64,000 nt of DNA, from positions 340-64,339 of the forward strand of contig JAOAJN010000005.1 in the NCBI GenBank assembly GCA_026414165.1, given 5' to 3'. Made by a program: the position numbers and the translations under genes. This stretch comes from Candidatus Methanomethylicaceae archaeon (GTDB lineage Archaea; Thermoproteota; Methanomethylicia; Methanomethylicales; Methanomethylicaceae). Below the pieces are notes generated by a model. It was given only the letters and a program-made list of their open reading frames with translations. It had not been told where the DNA came from and made no database searches. Shown here one piece after another: positions 32,209-41,039 of the stretch (position 1 is its first letter; the number at the start of each line of letters is the position of its first letter).

Positions 32209-33504
32209 TCAGGGTATCCTTGCCTTCTCGAACTTCTCCTTGGGCTTATTCCAAGGCATTGTGGCGTCTATACCAACCTTACAAGTCAGGATCTTTTCTT
32301 GGTCGGACGAGGGATCCAAACTTGATCCCCTCGCCTTTCTTATCAATATAATGTCCTCGTCGCCTTGGAACCTCGTGGCTACTGCCCACTCCACTTCAGA
32401 CATATCGTCAATGTTTATATCATCATCAACGACGATAACATGTTTAACACTCGGATTCGCACCGAATGCTGCCATTATAGCGTTCTTTGCGTCCCCTTCC
32501 GCCTGCTTCTTTATGGAAACTACAGCATTGAACCAACATGCTCCGCCCAAAGTCAACCTTACTCCTTTTACCTCTGGAACCGCCCTCAAAATACCTTCGA
32601 ACATTCTCGCCTCCTTTGGCATACCCATCAAAAGTTTATGTTCCGAGCCACCAGGCAGTATCGCTTGGTAAATGGCGTCCCTTCTCCGCATGACTCTTGA
32701 GACCTCTAGGACTGGCTGCTTTCTTACGATGTCATAAGTGCCTGTCAGATCAACGAATGGCCCCTCGTCCACTAATTCGTCTCTTTTGATGACCCCCTCG
32801 ATCACGATCTCTGAATCGACTGGAACCTTAACGTCTACACTTTTACACTTTACAACCTTCAACCTTCCGCCCAGCATGGCATTGGCAACCCAAAGCTCGT
32901 CTACCCCATACTTTGGGCCTGTGTTCACAGCCACCATTACTGCTGGATGTGCCCCAATTACTACCGCCACTTGAAGATCTTCCTCCCTCTTTTTTGCCTC
33001 TTGATGTAGAGAATAAAGGTGTCTTGGCACTATCCTGATCGCCATTCTCCTTTTATCCAACACTAGGAGTCTATGTATCGATGAATTCTGGAACTTTCCA
33101 TCAGGACTTCTAGCCACCACTATGCCTGCGGTTATGTAAGGTCCTGCATCTTTTTCGTAATGTGTTAAAACTGGCAAGCTGCTCAGGTCGCTCTCCTCAA
33201 CCTCAAAAACAGGTCCATACTCGACAATTTTCGGCTCGAGCGGGTTAGAGGTTGCTGAGATTATCTTATCATAATAATTTTGCAGGTTCGCTCCAATCCC
33301 TCTGAGGATCCTCTCCCTAGTGCCGCATACTCCTGAAATCACCTCTAGTCTACTTCTCTTTACCTTTCTAAACCAGAGTAGAGGTCCATTATCGTATTGC
33401 CTCATAATCCTTGGGATCTCATACCTAGGGGAGAGCTCCTCTTTTACCTCTAACAACTCGCCAGGTAATTTCGCCTCAGCATCCAAAAACTCCCTGAGAC
33501 TCAA
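32209..33504 (-). CDS. UbiD-family decarboxylase (anhydromevalonate phosphate decarboxylase)
   Basis: 431-residue UbiD-fold protein using prenylated FMN. The mid-protein stretch TAGIVVARSPDG and the FQNSSIHRLLVLDKRRMAIR block are conserved in the family. The adjacent AcnX subunits (13 nt downstream) identify it as the archaeal anhydromevalonate phosphate decarboxylase, which makes isopentenyl phosphate. It starts at TTG 33504 behind GGAGGGCG and is the first gene of the leftward operon. The flavin prenyltransferase is not in this window. Confidence 0.9.
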   Translation of the reverse strand: MSLREFLDAEAKLPGELLEVKEELSPRYEIPRIMRQYDNGPLLWFRKVKRSRLEVISGVCGTRERILRGIGANLQNYYDKIISATSNPLEPKIVEYGPVFEVEESDLSSLPVLTHYEKDAGPYITAGIVVARSPDGKFQNSSIHRLLVLDKRRMAIRIVPRHLYSLHQEAKKREEDLQVAVVIGAHPAVMVAVNTGPKYGVDELWVANAMLGGRLKVVKCKSVDVKVPVDSEIVIEGVIKRDELVDEGPFVDLTGTYDIVRKQPVLEVSRVMRRRDAIYQAILPGGSEHKLLMGMPKEARMFEGILRAVPEVKGVRLTLGGACWFNAVVSIKKQAEGDAKNAIMAAFGANPSVKHVIVVDDDINIDDMSEVEWAVATRFQGDEDIILIRKARGSSLDPSSDQEKILTCKVGIDATMPWNKPKEKFEKARIP

Positions 33505-33595
33505 TACTCGCCCTCCATTAAACCATAATAATCGTTTGGGATGACTAAAACCTTTTGGATTCGAAAATTTTAAATCATATCATCACTGTAAATCA

Positions 33596-35527
33596 TTGGT
33601 GCATTTTTTGCTTAAAGAAAGCTGGAGATTCTTCCCATACCCTTCTTTTAAGCCAAATCAGGAGCAACTTCTATCGGTCGTTTACAAGACAATCAACTCC
33701 CGCTCCCACGCAATAATCGATGGAGCTAGCGGTTTGGGAAAAACCGTGGGCTCACTTGCTGGAGCTCTTCAGGCAACCAAGGAGCATGGTTTGTCGATTC
33801 TTTATGCTGCCAGAACCTACAAGGAGCTCGACAGAGTCGTCGAAGAACTCGAAGCTATAAACAGAAAGGAGCAAGTCTCAGGGCTATCCATCCGCGGCAG
33901 GTCGGAGATGTGCGTCAATGAAGCTGTATTACGGTTCTCAAACGATCCGCGGACCGTAATGGAACTATGCTCAGACCTGACAAAGAGTGGCAAATGCGAA
34001 TATTCTGAGAATATGGAAGATGTTGGCATGGTCAGGGGGTTAATGGACGACTTACTGCGCACACCAACAAGTGCCTCCACACTGATCTCAGAATCGAAGA
34101 GGCTCAAAATCTGCCCGTATGAGATGGCTAAGCTTCTACTACCACATGTAGATGTGATCGCACTAAACTATGCATATCTTTTTAGCAGTAACATAAGGGA
34201 GAATTTCATCAAAAAACTTGGGAGACCTCTTTCCGAACATGTACTGATATTAGACGAGGCACATAATCTCCCCGAGATAGCAAGCGAGTTCGAGAGCGAT
34301 CACCTATCGATCTCAACAATAAATGCATCTATCGAAGAGTCCGAAAAGTACGGTAAACCGACCGTCAAGAGGTTCTCTGACTCGATCTTGGAGATTTTGA
34401 TTGGCATGGGTGAGGGTGAACATATTCTTGATTTCAAGTCAATCGTTAAAGACACACTTCGCTTAGCACACATCGACGAGGATCCTCATTATTTTTTAGA
34501 AGATATCCATGCCTTTGGCGAGTCGATAAAAATGCTCCAGTTATCAAAAGGGAAAGTCCCCCGTTCCTACATACACCGATTGGCCGAGTTCTTCCTCCGG
34601 GGCGTCGAGACGTCTGGAAGAAGTGATTTTGTTCACATTCTGACAAAAGGCGAGGATATACAACTAAGGTTGGACATAATCGCTCTTGATCCAAGAACTT
34701 CCACGTCAGAAGTCCTTAATTCTGTGGCCGCTACAATATCCATGTCCGGAACACTTGAGGATATGGAATCTTATCGCGCAGTTATGGGACTCCCTGAGAA
34801 CACCATTAAGACTACACTGCCTTCTCCCTTTACCGAGGAACAAGTTTTAGTCCTTTCATGTAAGGGCGTCTCAACCCTCTATGAAAAGCGCTCACTAGAC
34901 ATTTACAAGAAGATGGTTTCTAAGATCTCTGAAGTGGTCCGATCGACGCCTGGAAATACTGGCATATTCTGCTCTTCCTATGAAGTTATGGATGGTCTTT
35001 TGAGTGCTGGACTACAAACCTCAATAACCAAACCACTATTCGTAGAGAAGCAAAGAGCAAGGTCTTTGGAACAAGATCGTCTATTGGAGGAATTTAAGCA
35101 GATGTATAAATATGGAGGTGCGGTCCTTCTAGGGGTAATGGGTGGCAGGTTCAGCGAGGGCGAGGACTACCCTGGCGACGAAATGAACTCAGTCATCATT
35201 GTTGGGGTTCCCTATCCAAAGCCCAGCGCAAAGGTGAGTGCACAGATAAATTATTACGAATCACTCTTTCCAAGTAAGGGCATGGAGTATGGCTACATCA
35301 TCCCTGCCATGAGAAGGGCCTCTCAGGCCGCTGGGAGACCCTTCAGGAATCTTGACGACCGAGGAGTTGTAGTATTTTTGGACTACCGTTTTTCAACAAG
35401 GTACCTTAAAAAGTTTCTACCGTGTTGGATCTCCTCAAGACTTAAAACAGTAGAAGATTGTGATGGAGTGCTTGAAGAAGTCATTCAAAAATTCTATTCA
35501 AAATATTCCAATGACCGTCGGTACTAA
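33596..35527 (+). CDS. XPD/Rad3 superfamily 2 helicase
   Basis: 643-residue XPD-like helicase. Walker A is GASGLGKT (43-50), the iron-sulfur cysteines are 106, 125, 134 and 173, the DEAH box is DEAHN at 220-224, and the C-terminal helicase motifs are GRFSEGEDYPG and QAAGRPFR. The 4Fe-4S domain and length fit archaeal XPD, a 5'-3' helicase in repair. TTG 33596 and GTG 33599 are both possible starts. A TTTTAAAT element about 28 nt upstream suggests a leaderless mRNA. It is convergent with the RNase H-fold gene. Confidence 0.92.
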   Translation: MVHFLLKESWRFFPYPSFKPNQEQLLSVVYKTINSRSHAIIDGASGLGKTVGSLAGALQATKEHGLSILYAARTYKELDRVVEELEAINRKEQVSGLSIRGRSEMCVNEAVLRFSNDPRTVMELCSDLTKSGKCEYSENMEDVGMVRGLMDDLLRTPTSASTLISESKRLKICPYEMAKLLLPHVDVIALNYAYLFSSNIRENFIKKLGRPLSEHVLILDEAHNLPEIASEFESDHLSISTINASIEESEKYGKPTVKRFSDSILEILIGMGEGEHILDFKSIVKDTLRLAHIDEDPHYFLEDIHAFGESIKMLQLSKGKVPRSYIHRLAEFFLRGVETSGRSDFVHILTKGEDIQLRLDIIALDPRTSTSEVLNSVAATISMSGTLEDMESYRAVMGLPENTIKTTLPSPFTEEQVLVLSCKGVSTLYEKRSLDIYKKMVSKISEVVRSTPGNTGIFCSSYEVMDGLLSAGLQTSITKPLFVEKQRARSLEQDRLLEEFKQMYKYGGAVLLGVMGGRFSEGEDYPGDEMNSVIIVGVPYPKPSAKVSAQINYYESLFPSKGMEYGYIIPAMRRASQAAGRPFRNLDDRGVVVFLDYRFSTRYLKKFLPCWISSRLKTVEDCDGVLEEVIQKFYSKYSNDRRY

Positions 35528-35688
35528 AAATAAATCAGTAATGCTATTTATATGGACGAATTATGGTCTTCCTTCATTACGACAATAAAAATCATTTAAT
35601 AAGATCGAGCGATATTTAGTTAGATCCTCTCGGTACACATTAAAGCAAAATTCTATGGGGAGGTCATGCATTATTTTTCAATAAAAAT

Positions 35689-36291
35689 TCATGAAGGGCG
35701 ATTGACTGCCCCGCTGAGTGCAATTATGAGTGCAGACCTCGCATCTTTTGACAACCTCTTTATCCTGTACTTTGTTGGCAGGGACATTTTTGTTTCATGA
35801 ACAAACTCGACCTTGGCTCTTCTATCCTTCTTTATTTGAAGGATTGTCCCATCTGGAACTGTTCCCTTTCCAACCCTAAATACAATGGAGCGCGTGGGAT
35901 AGTCTTCCAAGATCTTAATTATCTCTCTTTCCAACACGCCTTCAGGAACGGTATATGCTTCAATCAGTTCACCATCAGCTAGGATTGCTATGCCCGTCCT
36001 TCTTCCAGGATCTAATCCTATAACAACAACATCAAAATACTCCTTCATTGAGGTGTTTGATGGGTTCGAAAAACAAAGCGCCCTTAATATAGTCCTCCTA
36101 GTATTGCCGTCATATATCACCTGCTTAACACCCTTCTCTGTTTTAGCTTGAAATGCTATCACAGCACCGACAAACTCGGGGATGGGCTCATTTGGATCCA
36201 ATAACACAAAAGGTATTCCCATCCTCTTCATCTCTTTCACTAGATCGTAAGAAGCCTTTATATCCTCCATCAAGATACCTAGAGATCTCAA
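35689..36291 (-). CDS. RNase H-fold protein (RuvC/YqgF-like), unknown
   Basis: 200-residue protein. The core VVVIGLDPGRRTGIAIL (about 88-104) is a RuvC/RNase H-fold first strand with a metal-binding Asp. The C-terminal LSKDARSALIIAL stretch supplies a further Asp. It resembles the nuclease-like domain of archaeal COG2433/DUF460 proteins, but I see no coiled-coil region. Activity is not demonstrated. The start is TTG 36291 (strand LGILMED is expected at the N-terminus); ATG 36270 would cut that strand. It is head-to-head with RadB, with 23 nt between starts. Confidence 0.65.
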   Translation of the reverse strand: MRSLGILMEDIKASYDLVKEMKRMGIPFVLLDPNEPIPEFVGAVIAFQAKTEKGVKQVIYDGNTRRTILRALCFSNPSNTSMKEYFDVVVIGLDPGRRTGIAILADGELIEAYTVPEGVLEREIIKILEDYPTRSIVFRVGKGTVPDGTILQIKKDRRAKVEFVHETKMSLPTKYRIKRLSKDARSALIIALSGAVNRPS

Positions 36292-36314
36292 GACAGTCTC
36301 TCCGGGGTTTTAAT

Positions 36315-37004
36315 TTGCACTCAAGCGAGATTAAAACATTAAGTACTGGTTGTAACGATTTAGATCTTTTACTGGGCGGCGGCATACTGCCCGGAGAGAT
36401 CCTCTTAGTATATGGTGAGAGGGGAAGTGGGAAGACTACTTTTGTATTTCAGACCCTAATAAGTGCCGCCATCAAAGGACTCAGATCAATTCTTTTTCTA
36501 ACAGAGGCTTACGCTTCACTACGCAGACTGAAAAGCATGGCCTCATCAAGTTGGCTCGAACTTAGCGATCGCATCTTGGTCTTGAAAGTAAAGGAATTCC
36601 AAGAACAGGATTCCATAGTAGAGAACCTCGAGCTCACTCTCCCTTCCGATGTTGTCTTGGTCGCTTTCGACTCGATAACATCTTGCTACCGCGCAGCCCT
36701 CAAAGAAAAAGAGAACAACATAATTTTGAATAAAATATTGAATCGTGAACTTGCTATAATAAAAGACCTGTCTATGAGGAGGCACCTTGCTACCGTTATA
36801 ACAAGTGATGTGACTAGCCAACCAGAAGACAAGGAAATTCAGCCAGTAGCTGCTCAAATACTCAAATACTGGTGTGATCGGATAATTCGCCTAGATAGAC
36901 TGCGGGGCGAAATAAGGCGGGCAGTAGTTATAAAACCATCTCCTGCAAGGGAATGCATAATCAAGATGGGCTCGGAGGGACTCACCGGATTAAGTGGGGC
37001 ATGA
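36315..37004 (+). CDS. radB: RadB-like RecA family ATPase
   Basis: 229-residue RecA-fold protein. The N-terminal LSTGCNDLDLLLGGGILPGE precedes Walker A GERGSGKTT (about 34-42). Walker B lies in VVLVAFDSI. The C-terminal RLDRLRG resembles RadB/KaiC-like proteins. It lacks the N-terminal helix-hairpin-helix of RadA, so it is RadB-like, an accessory recombination mediator. The start is TTG 36315 behind GGGG; longer forms run through the divergent gene. Its stop overlaps the ATG of carS (ATGA). Confidence 0.85.
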   Translation: MHSSEIKTLSTGCNDLDLLLGGGILPGEILLVYGERGSGKTTFVFQTLISAAIKGLRSILFLTEAYASLRRLKSMASSSWLELSDRILVLKVKEFQEQDSIVENLELTLPSDVVLVAFDSITSCYRAALKEKENNIILNKILNRELAIIKDLSMRRHLATVITSDVTSQPEDKEIQPVAAQILKYWCDRIIRLDRLRGEIRRAVVIKPSPARECIIKMGSEGLTGLSGA

Positions 37005-37489
37005 CAATGGTCGATCTCTTTAACATCGTCCTCTCATCCTTCATACTAATATCTCCTGCCTATGTCGCAAACTCAGTTCCAGTAATCCTGAAGGGCAAAA
37101 AACCCATAGATCGCGGTAGGAACTTCATTGATGGTAGAAGGTTATTCGGAGATGGTAAAACAATAGAGGGGTTCCTATCGGGTCTATTCTGCGGGACCAT
37201 CCTAGGAGCGATATTTGGCTACCCTCTTCACTCATTTCTTCTATCTTTGGGCGCACTAATCGGAGATCTCATTGGAGCATTTATCAAAAGGCGACTAGGG
37301 ATGCCAAGGGGTCACCCAGCACCTATACTCGATCAGCTGGACTTTATAATCGGCGCATTAGCCTTCATATCTATAATATATCCAGTGACACTTGAGCAAT
37401 TTCTTTTTCTTGTTCTAGTAACCCCGCCAATACACCTTATTGCAAACTTTATTGCCTACTTATTAAAGCTGAAATCTCATCCTTGGTAG
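37001..37489 (+). CDS. carS: CDP-archaeol synthase
   Basis: 162-residue membrane protein of the CarS/DUF46 family. It has four or five hydrophobic segments. The core DGRRLFGDGKTIEG (about 40-53), GDLIGAFIKRRLGMPRGHPAP and LDQLDF are conserved. It condenses unsaturated archaetidic acid with CTP to give CDP-archaeol, the activated archaeal lipid precursor. ATG 37001 overlaps the RadB stop; ATG 37007 is a shorter alternative. Confidence 0.9.
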   Translation: MTMVDLFNIVLSSFILISPAYVANSVPVILKGKKPIDRGRNFIDGRRLFGDGKTIEGFLSGLFCGTILGAIFGYPLHSFLLSLGALIGDLIGAFIKRRLGMPRGHPAPILDQLDFIIGALAFISIIYPVTLEQFLFLVLVTPPIHLIANFIAYLLKLKSHPW

Positions 37490-37541
37490 TCTTTTATTTC
37501 AATAATGCCTTATGCTGATAAATTGAACTATGTCTTCATTT

Positions 37542-37901
37542 TTAATGGAACTTTACCCAAAGCAAATATTCCATGAGCCCCAAAGATATCAGCACTAGGA
37601 TAACCGCCACCAAATACTTCATCTTGGCACCACTTAAATCAAAAGTCTTTCTCAGGGCTTCTTCTAAGAATATAAAACCTGCGACCCCTATGAGCGTCAG
37701 GAAGAACGACGCAAAAAACTCCATACGGGTCTGGTTTGTGCTAGATCTTGCTATAAAACTGGTTCCTGTGATCGTTTGAACCGCGTCACCTGGCTGCATT
37801 ATTATGAGATATATTCCGCCACTCGTGAGCATTATCATAAACAATGTTCCCAAGATTGCCAAAACTTTCTTGTTTAAGAGACTCTCGAACACTGGGTTCA
37901 C
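37542..37901 (-). CDS. Three-TM protein resembling OSTC/OST3 oligosaccharyltransferase subunits
   Basis: 119 residues with three hydrophobic helices (about 12-34, 62-82, 95-115). The first ends SGGIYLIIMQP, and the second is preceded by NQTRMEFFASFFLTL and followed by GVAGFIFLEEALRK. By eye this matches human OSTC, which has a TGGIIYDVIVEPP-like helix 1, a [22 protein letters not shown]-like helix 2 and a similar third helix. OSTC/OST3 are non-catalytic subunits of eukaryotic oligosaccharyltransferase. The match is recalled, not computed. AglB, the catalytic subunit, is at 54 kb. The start is ATG 37901. Confidence 0.55.
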   Translation of the reverse strand: MNPVFESLLNKKVLAILGTLFMIMLTSGGIYLIIMQPGDAVQTITGTSFIARSSTNQTRMEFFASFFLTLIGVAGFIFLEEALRKTFDLSGAKMKYLVAVILVLISLGLMEYLLWVKFH

Positions 37902-38057
37902 CTGATTGTGCTTTTATCATCTTTCCTCCCTTTCCTTTATTATCTTAACGGTCCTATTCTGTATGTAAATTACATGTAGAATCTGAAAAACACATTTTAT
38001 GCTTTTTACTAACATAAATTACATAAGTCTCCGTTCATTCTTCAAAATTGAATCAAT

Positions 38058-39287
38058 ATGGATCACCCCTCAAAAGACATAATGTTCACAAAGAGTAGGT
38101 TGCTTGAAGGTAAAAGGATCGCCCTATGCGTTTGTGGCAGTGTTGCGGTTATAAAGGCGCCTGACCTCGCCAGAGAGTTGATGCGAAACGGGGCAGAAGT
38201 CTTCACAATAATGTCGCCCTCATCCCAAAAATTGATCTCTCCAAGCCTCTTGGAATGGGCAACAGGAAACCCTGTAGTAACTGATCTCACAGGCAAAATC
38301 GAGCATGTACTCTTTGGGGGCAAGGGTGGCGTAGATCTTGTCCTAATCGCCCCTGCTACAGCAAACACAATCGGTAAGATAGCAGCCGGAATAGACGACA
38401 CCCCAGTCACTTCTCTAGCAACCACCGCGATCGGCTCTGGTATCCCCATAATGATATTGCCCGCGATGCACGGTAGCATGTATCGCCACCCAATTGTGTC
38501 CGATAACCTTAAGAAATTGTCATCTTTAGGAATAAAGATAATCTCTCCAGAGATTGTTGAGGACAAGGCAAAATTCCCCGAAATATCTGTGGTTGTTGAG
38601 GAGGTTCTGGCAGTCCTATCCAAAAAGGATATGGCGGGAATCTCTGTCATTGTGACAGCAGGTCCTACAAGGTCTTATATGGATTCCATCCGCTACCTCA
38701 CAAACTCCAGCTCTGGAAAGATGGGATACGCCTTTGCATATGAGGCTTCTGCAAGGGGCGCAAGGGTCACACTCATATCTGGTCCCACAGATCTGTCCCC
38801 CCCAAGGGGTATCAATGTAATTCCCGTCCAGACGACAGAGGAGATGCTCGAGGCTGTTAATGAAGCGCTTTCTAAGGAAAAGTACGACCTATTCATAATG
38901 GCAGCCGCCCCGCTTGACTTCGCAATTGCCGAAAGATTTGAAGGAAAGATCTCGAGCGCATCCCAACTAACTTTAACGCTGAGGCCCTTGCCGAAGATAG
39001 TAGATACCGTGAGGGAGAAATCCAAAGACCTATTCGTAATAGGCTTCAAGGCAGAGTACGGACTATCCCCTGAGGATCTTATCTCAAGAGCAAGAAGTAG
39101 GCTCTTGGAATCTGGTATGGATCTGATAGTCGCTAACGATCTATCTGGTCCGCTGACCGGATTCAGGGCGGATACAGACGAAGTATACGTCCTCGATAGG
39201 GAGGGTTTGGTTCTCCACATCCCGCTCTCCTCAAAACGTGAGATCGCAAGAAAGGTAATTGACTTATACATAGAAAGGAGAGGATAA
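38058..39287 (+). CDS. coaBC: Bifunctional CoaBC (phosphopantothenoylcysteine synthetase/decarboxylase)
   Basis: 409 residues. The N-terminal flavoprotein half (about 1-190, with CGSVAVIKAPDLAREL, PATANTIGKIA and PAMHGSMY) is the FMN decarboxylase. The C-terminal half (about 195-405, with TAGPTRSYMDSIRYLTNSSSGKMG and IVANDL) is the CTP-dependent CoaB. Together they convert 4'-phosphopantothenate and cysteine to phosphopantetheine. ATG 38058. It is directly followed (1 nt) by pantoate kinase, so CoA genes cluster. Confidence 0.94.
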   Translation: MDHPSKDIMFTKSRLLEGKRIALCVCGSVAVIKAPDLARELMRNGAEVFTIMSPSSQKLISPSLLEWATGNPVVTDLTGKIEHVLFGGKGGVDLVLIAPATANTIGKIAAGIDDTPVTSLATTAIGSGIPIMILPAMHGSMYRHPIVSDNLKKLSSLGIKIISPEIVEDKAKFPEISVVVEEVLAVLSKKDMAGISVIVTAGPTRSYMDSIRYLTNSSSGKMGYAFAYEASARGARVTLISGPTDLSPPRGINVIPVQTTEEMLEAVNEALSKEKYDLFIMAAAPLDFAIAERFEGKISSASQLTLTLRPLPKIVDTVREKSKDLFVIGFKAEYGLSPEDLISRARSRLLESGMDLIVANDLSGPLTGFRADTDEVYVLDREGLVLHIPLSSKREIARKVIDLYIERRG

Positions 39288-39288
39288 A

Positions 39289-40260
39289 ATGCAGAGGCAA
39301 ACACACGTACAAAATGAATCACTACCGGGTTCAAACAAATATTACGGGGAGGCTTACGCCCCTGGGCATATAACTGGATTTTTCACTATACACATCTCCG
39401 AAGATCCGGTCTTCACTGGTTCCAAAGGTGCCGGTATATGTTTAGAGGCTGGCGTGACCACTCGAGTAACCATCAGGAAGAGCGACAAGGCTGAGTTCAC
39501 ACTGCTCTGGAACGATATGCCACTGAGCGATTCTAAGGTCTCTAAGTCTGTCCTTAGAAGGTTTTTTGATCCAAATACTCGGCTATCGATCGTGGTGGAG
39601 CAAAGTTCAATTCTCCCCTTAAATTACGGCTACGGAGTTAGCGGGGCATCTGCCCTAAGCCTTGCTTTGGCCATAAACAAGGCGCTAGGCTCCCCTCTGC
39701 CAAGAGATAAGGTTGGGGAGATCGCCCACTTAGCAGAGGTTGAGAACCTCACAGGACTTGGAGACGTGTCTGCCCAAATGGTTGGAGGATTCGAGGTCAG
39801 AGTAGTTCCTGGAGCTCCCACCGTAGGAAAGATTCAAAGTTTACATAATCCTGAAGAATATCTAATAATCACAACCCCAGTTAAGCCCATACCAACAAAT
39901 AAGATGATCTCGGACCATTTCGTCAAGATAAACGAACAGGGCGAAATCGCGATATCATCTTTTATGAAATCACCAACCATAGAGCGCTTCATAGAACTTT
40001 CAAGGAGTTTCTGGGAGAATATATGGTCGATCGATATAGAAATGGCAAAGGTATTGAAAAAGTATGAGTTATTTGGGATAGGGCTTGTTTCGCTCAAAAA
40101 GGGTCTTGTTTACGGTCTAATTCATGAGGATGATGTAGAGAAGGTTCTTGGAAGGATCTCTCAAAAAACGTCCAGAATGGAACTTCCGCTTTTGATACAC
40201 GATCCGTCGATCGGTCTGCCAATAATTGCCACCAAAATATCCTCTAGGGGTGCCTACTGA
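39289..40260 (+). CDS. Pantoate kinase
   Basis: 323-residue GHMP-family kinase. LNYGYGVSGASALSLALAINK (about 111-131) is the GHMP P-loop, APGHITGFF (about 24-32) is the first motif. Archaeal PoK phosphorylates pantoate to 4-phosphopantoate. The next gene is phosphopantothenate synthetase, its established partner. The stop overlaps the next ATG (TGATG). Confidence 0.9.
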   Translation: MQRQTHVQNESLPGSNKYYGEAYAPGHITGFFTIHISEDPVFTGSKGAGICLEAGVTTRVTIRKSDKAEFTLLWNDMPLSDSKVSKSVLRRFFDPNTRLSIVVEQSSILPLNYGYGVSGASALSLALAINKALGSPLPRDKVGEIAHLAEVENLTGLGDVSAQMVGGFEVRVVPGAPTVGKIQSLHNPEEYLIITTPVKPIPTNKMISDHFVKINEQGEIAISSFMKSPTIERFIELSRSFWENIWSIDIEMAKVLKKYELFGIGLVSLKKGLVYGLIHEDDVEKVLGRISQKTSRMELPLLIHDPSIGLPIIATKISSRGAY

Positions 40261-41039
40261 TGGGAATCCATCTTAAAATACCAAGAAATCATGTAAGAGC
40301 AATCTCCCTCAAAAAGAGGGAGGCTATAATTAGAGCCGAGGAGAAAGGGATACTTGCTAAGGCTGGTCTGATTGCCCATGGCAGGGGAGAGGCTTTTGAC
40401 TATCTAATTGGAGAGACTTCAATACCGCCTGCGATATTTGCCACCAAGGCAGCAGTGGCCTCTATGCTCCTAGCGGCCCGTCCTGTGATATCGGTAAACG
40501 GAAACGTTGCTGCTCTGGTTCCAAGGGAAATCGTCCGCCTATCGAAAGCACTGAATGCCCCCCTTGAAGTAAACCTCTTCTTCAGGACGAGGAGGAGAGA
40601 GGAAGCCATAAAGTCGGTCCTCCTTAAGGCTGGGGCTAAAGAGGTACTGGGGGTCGGAAGGGATGCTAGTGCTACAATCCCTGAACTCTTCAGCGAGAGG
40701 CGGCGCGTCGACCCTCGCGGGATCTACTCAGCCGATGTTGTGCTTGTGCCACTGGAGGATGGGGATAGGACTATGGCATTGAAGAGGATGGGGAAGTTTG
40801 TCATTACAATTGACTTGAACCCGCTATCGAGAACATCTCAGAGCGCGGATATAACTATCGTGGACGACATCGTCCGCGCTGTGCCAAACATGATCAAGGC
40901 TCACAAAGAGCTAAAAGACCTTTCCAGAGAGGAGTTGGCTTCATTGTTGGCAAGGTTTGACAACCGGAAGAACCTCTCTGAAGTCATCCTCCACATAAGA
41001 GATCGTCTTACAATTCTAAGCGAGGATGGGCACCTTTGA
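40260..41039 (+). CDS. 4-phosphopantoate--beta-alanine ligase (phosphopantothenate synthetase)
   Basis: 259-residue DUF137 archaeal phosphopantothenate synthetase that condenses 4-phosphopantoate with beta-alanine. Typical stretches are RAEEKGILAKAGLIAHGRGEAFDYL near residue 21-45 and VSVNGNVAALVPRE-type nucleotide site near 75-90. With PoK it replaces bacterial PanC and CoaA. It overlaps the ECF gene by 4 nt. Confidence 0.92.
   Translation: MGIHLKIPRNHVRAISLKKREAIIRAEEKGILAKAGLIAHGRGEAFDYLIGETSIPPAIFATKAAVASMLLAARPVISVNGNVAALVPREIVRLSKALNAPLEVNLFFRTRRREEAIKSVLLKAGAKEVLGVGRDASATIPELFSERRRVDPRGIYSADVVLVPLEDGDRTMALKRMGKFVITIDLNPLSRTSQSADITIVDDIVRAVPNMIKAHKELKDLSREELASLLARFDNRKNLSEVILHIRDRLTILSEDGHL

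Noticed and set aside
35528-35688. Gene in the XPD to RNase H-fold interval
   Set aside because: The 161 nt are AT-rich and show no conserved frame or RNA fold. It is a gap between two convergent genes.
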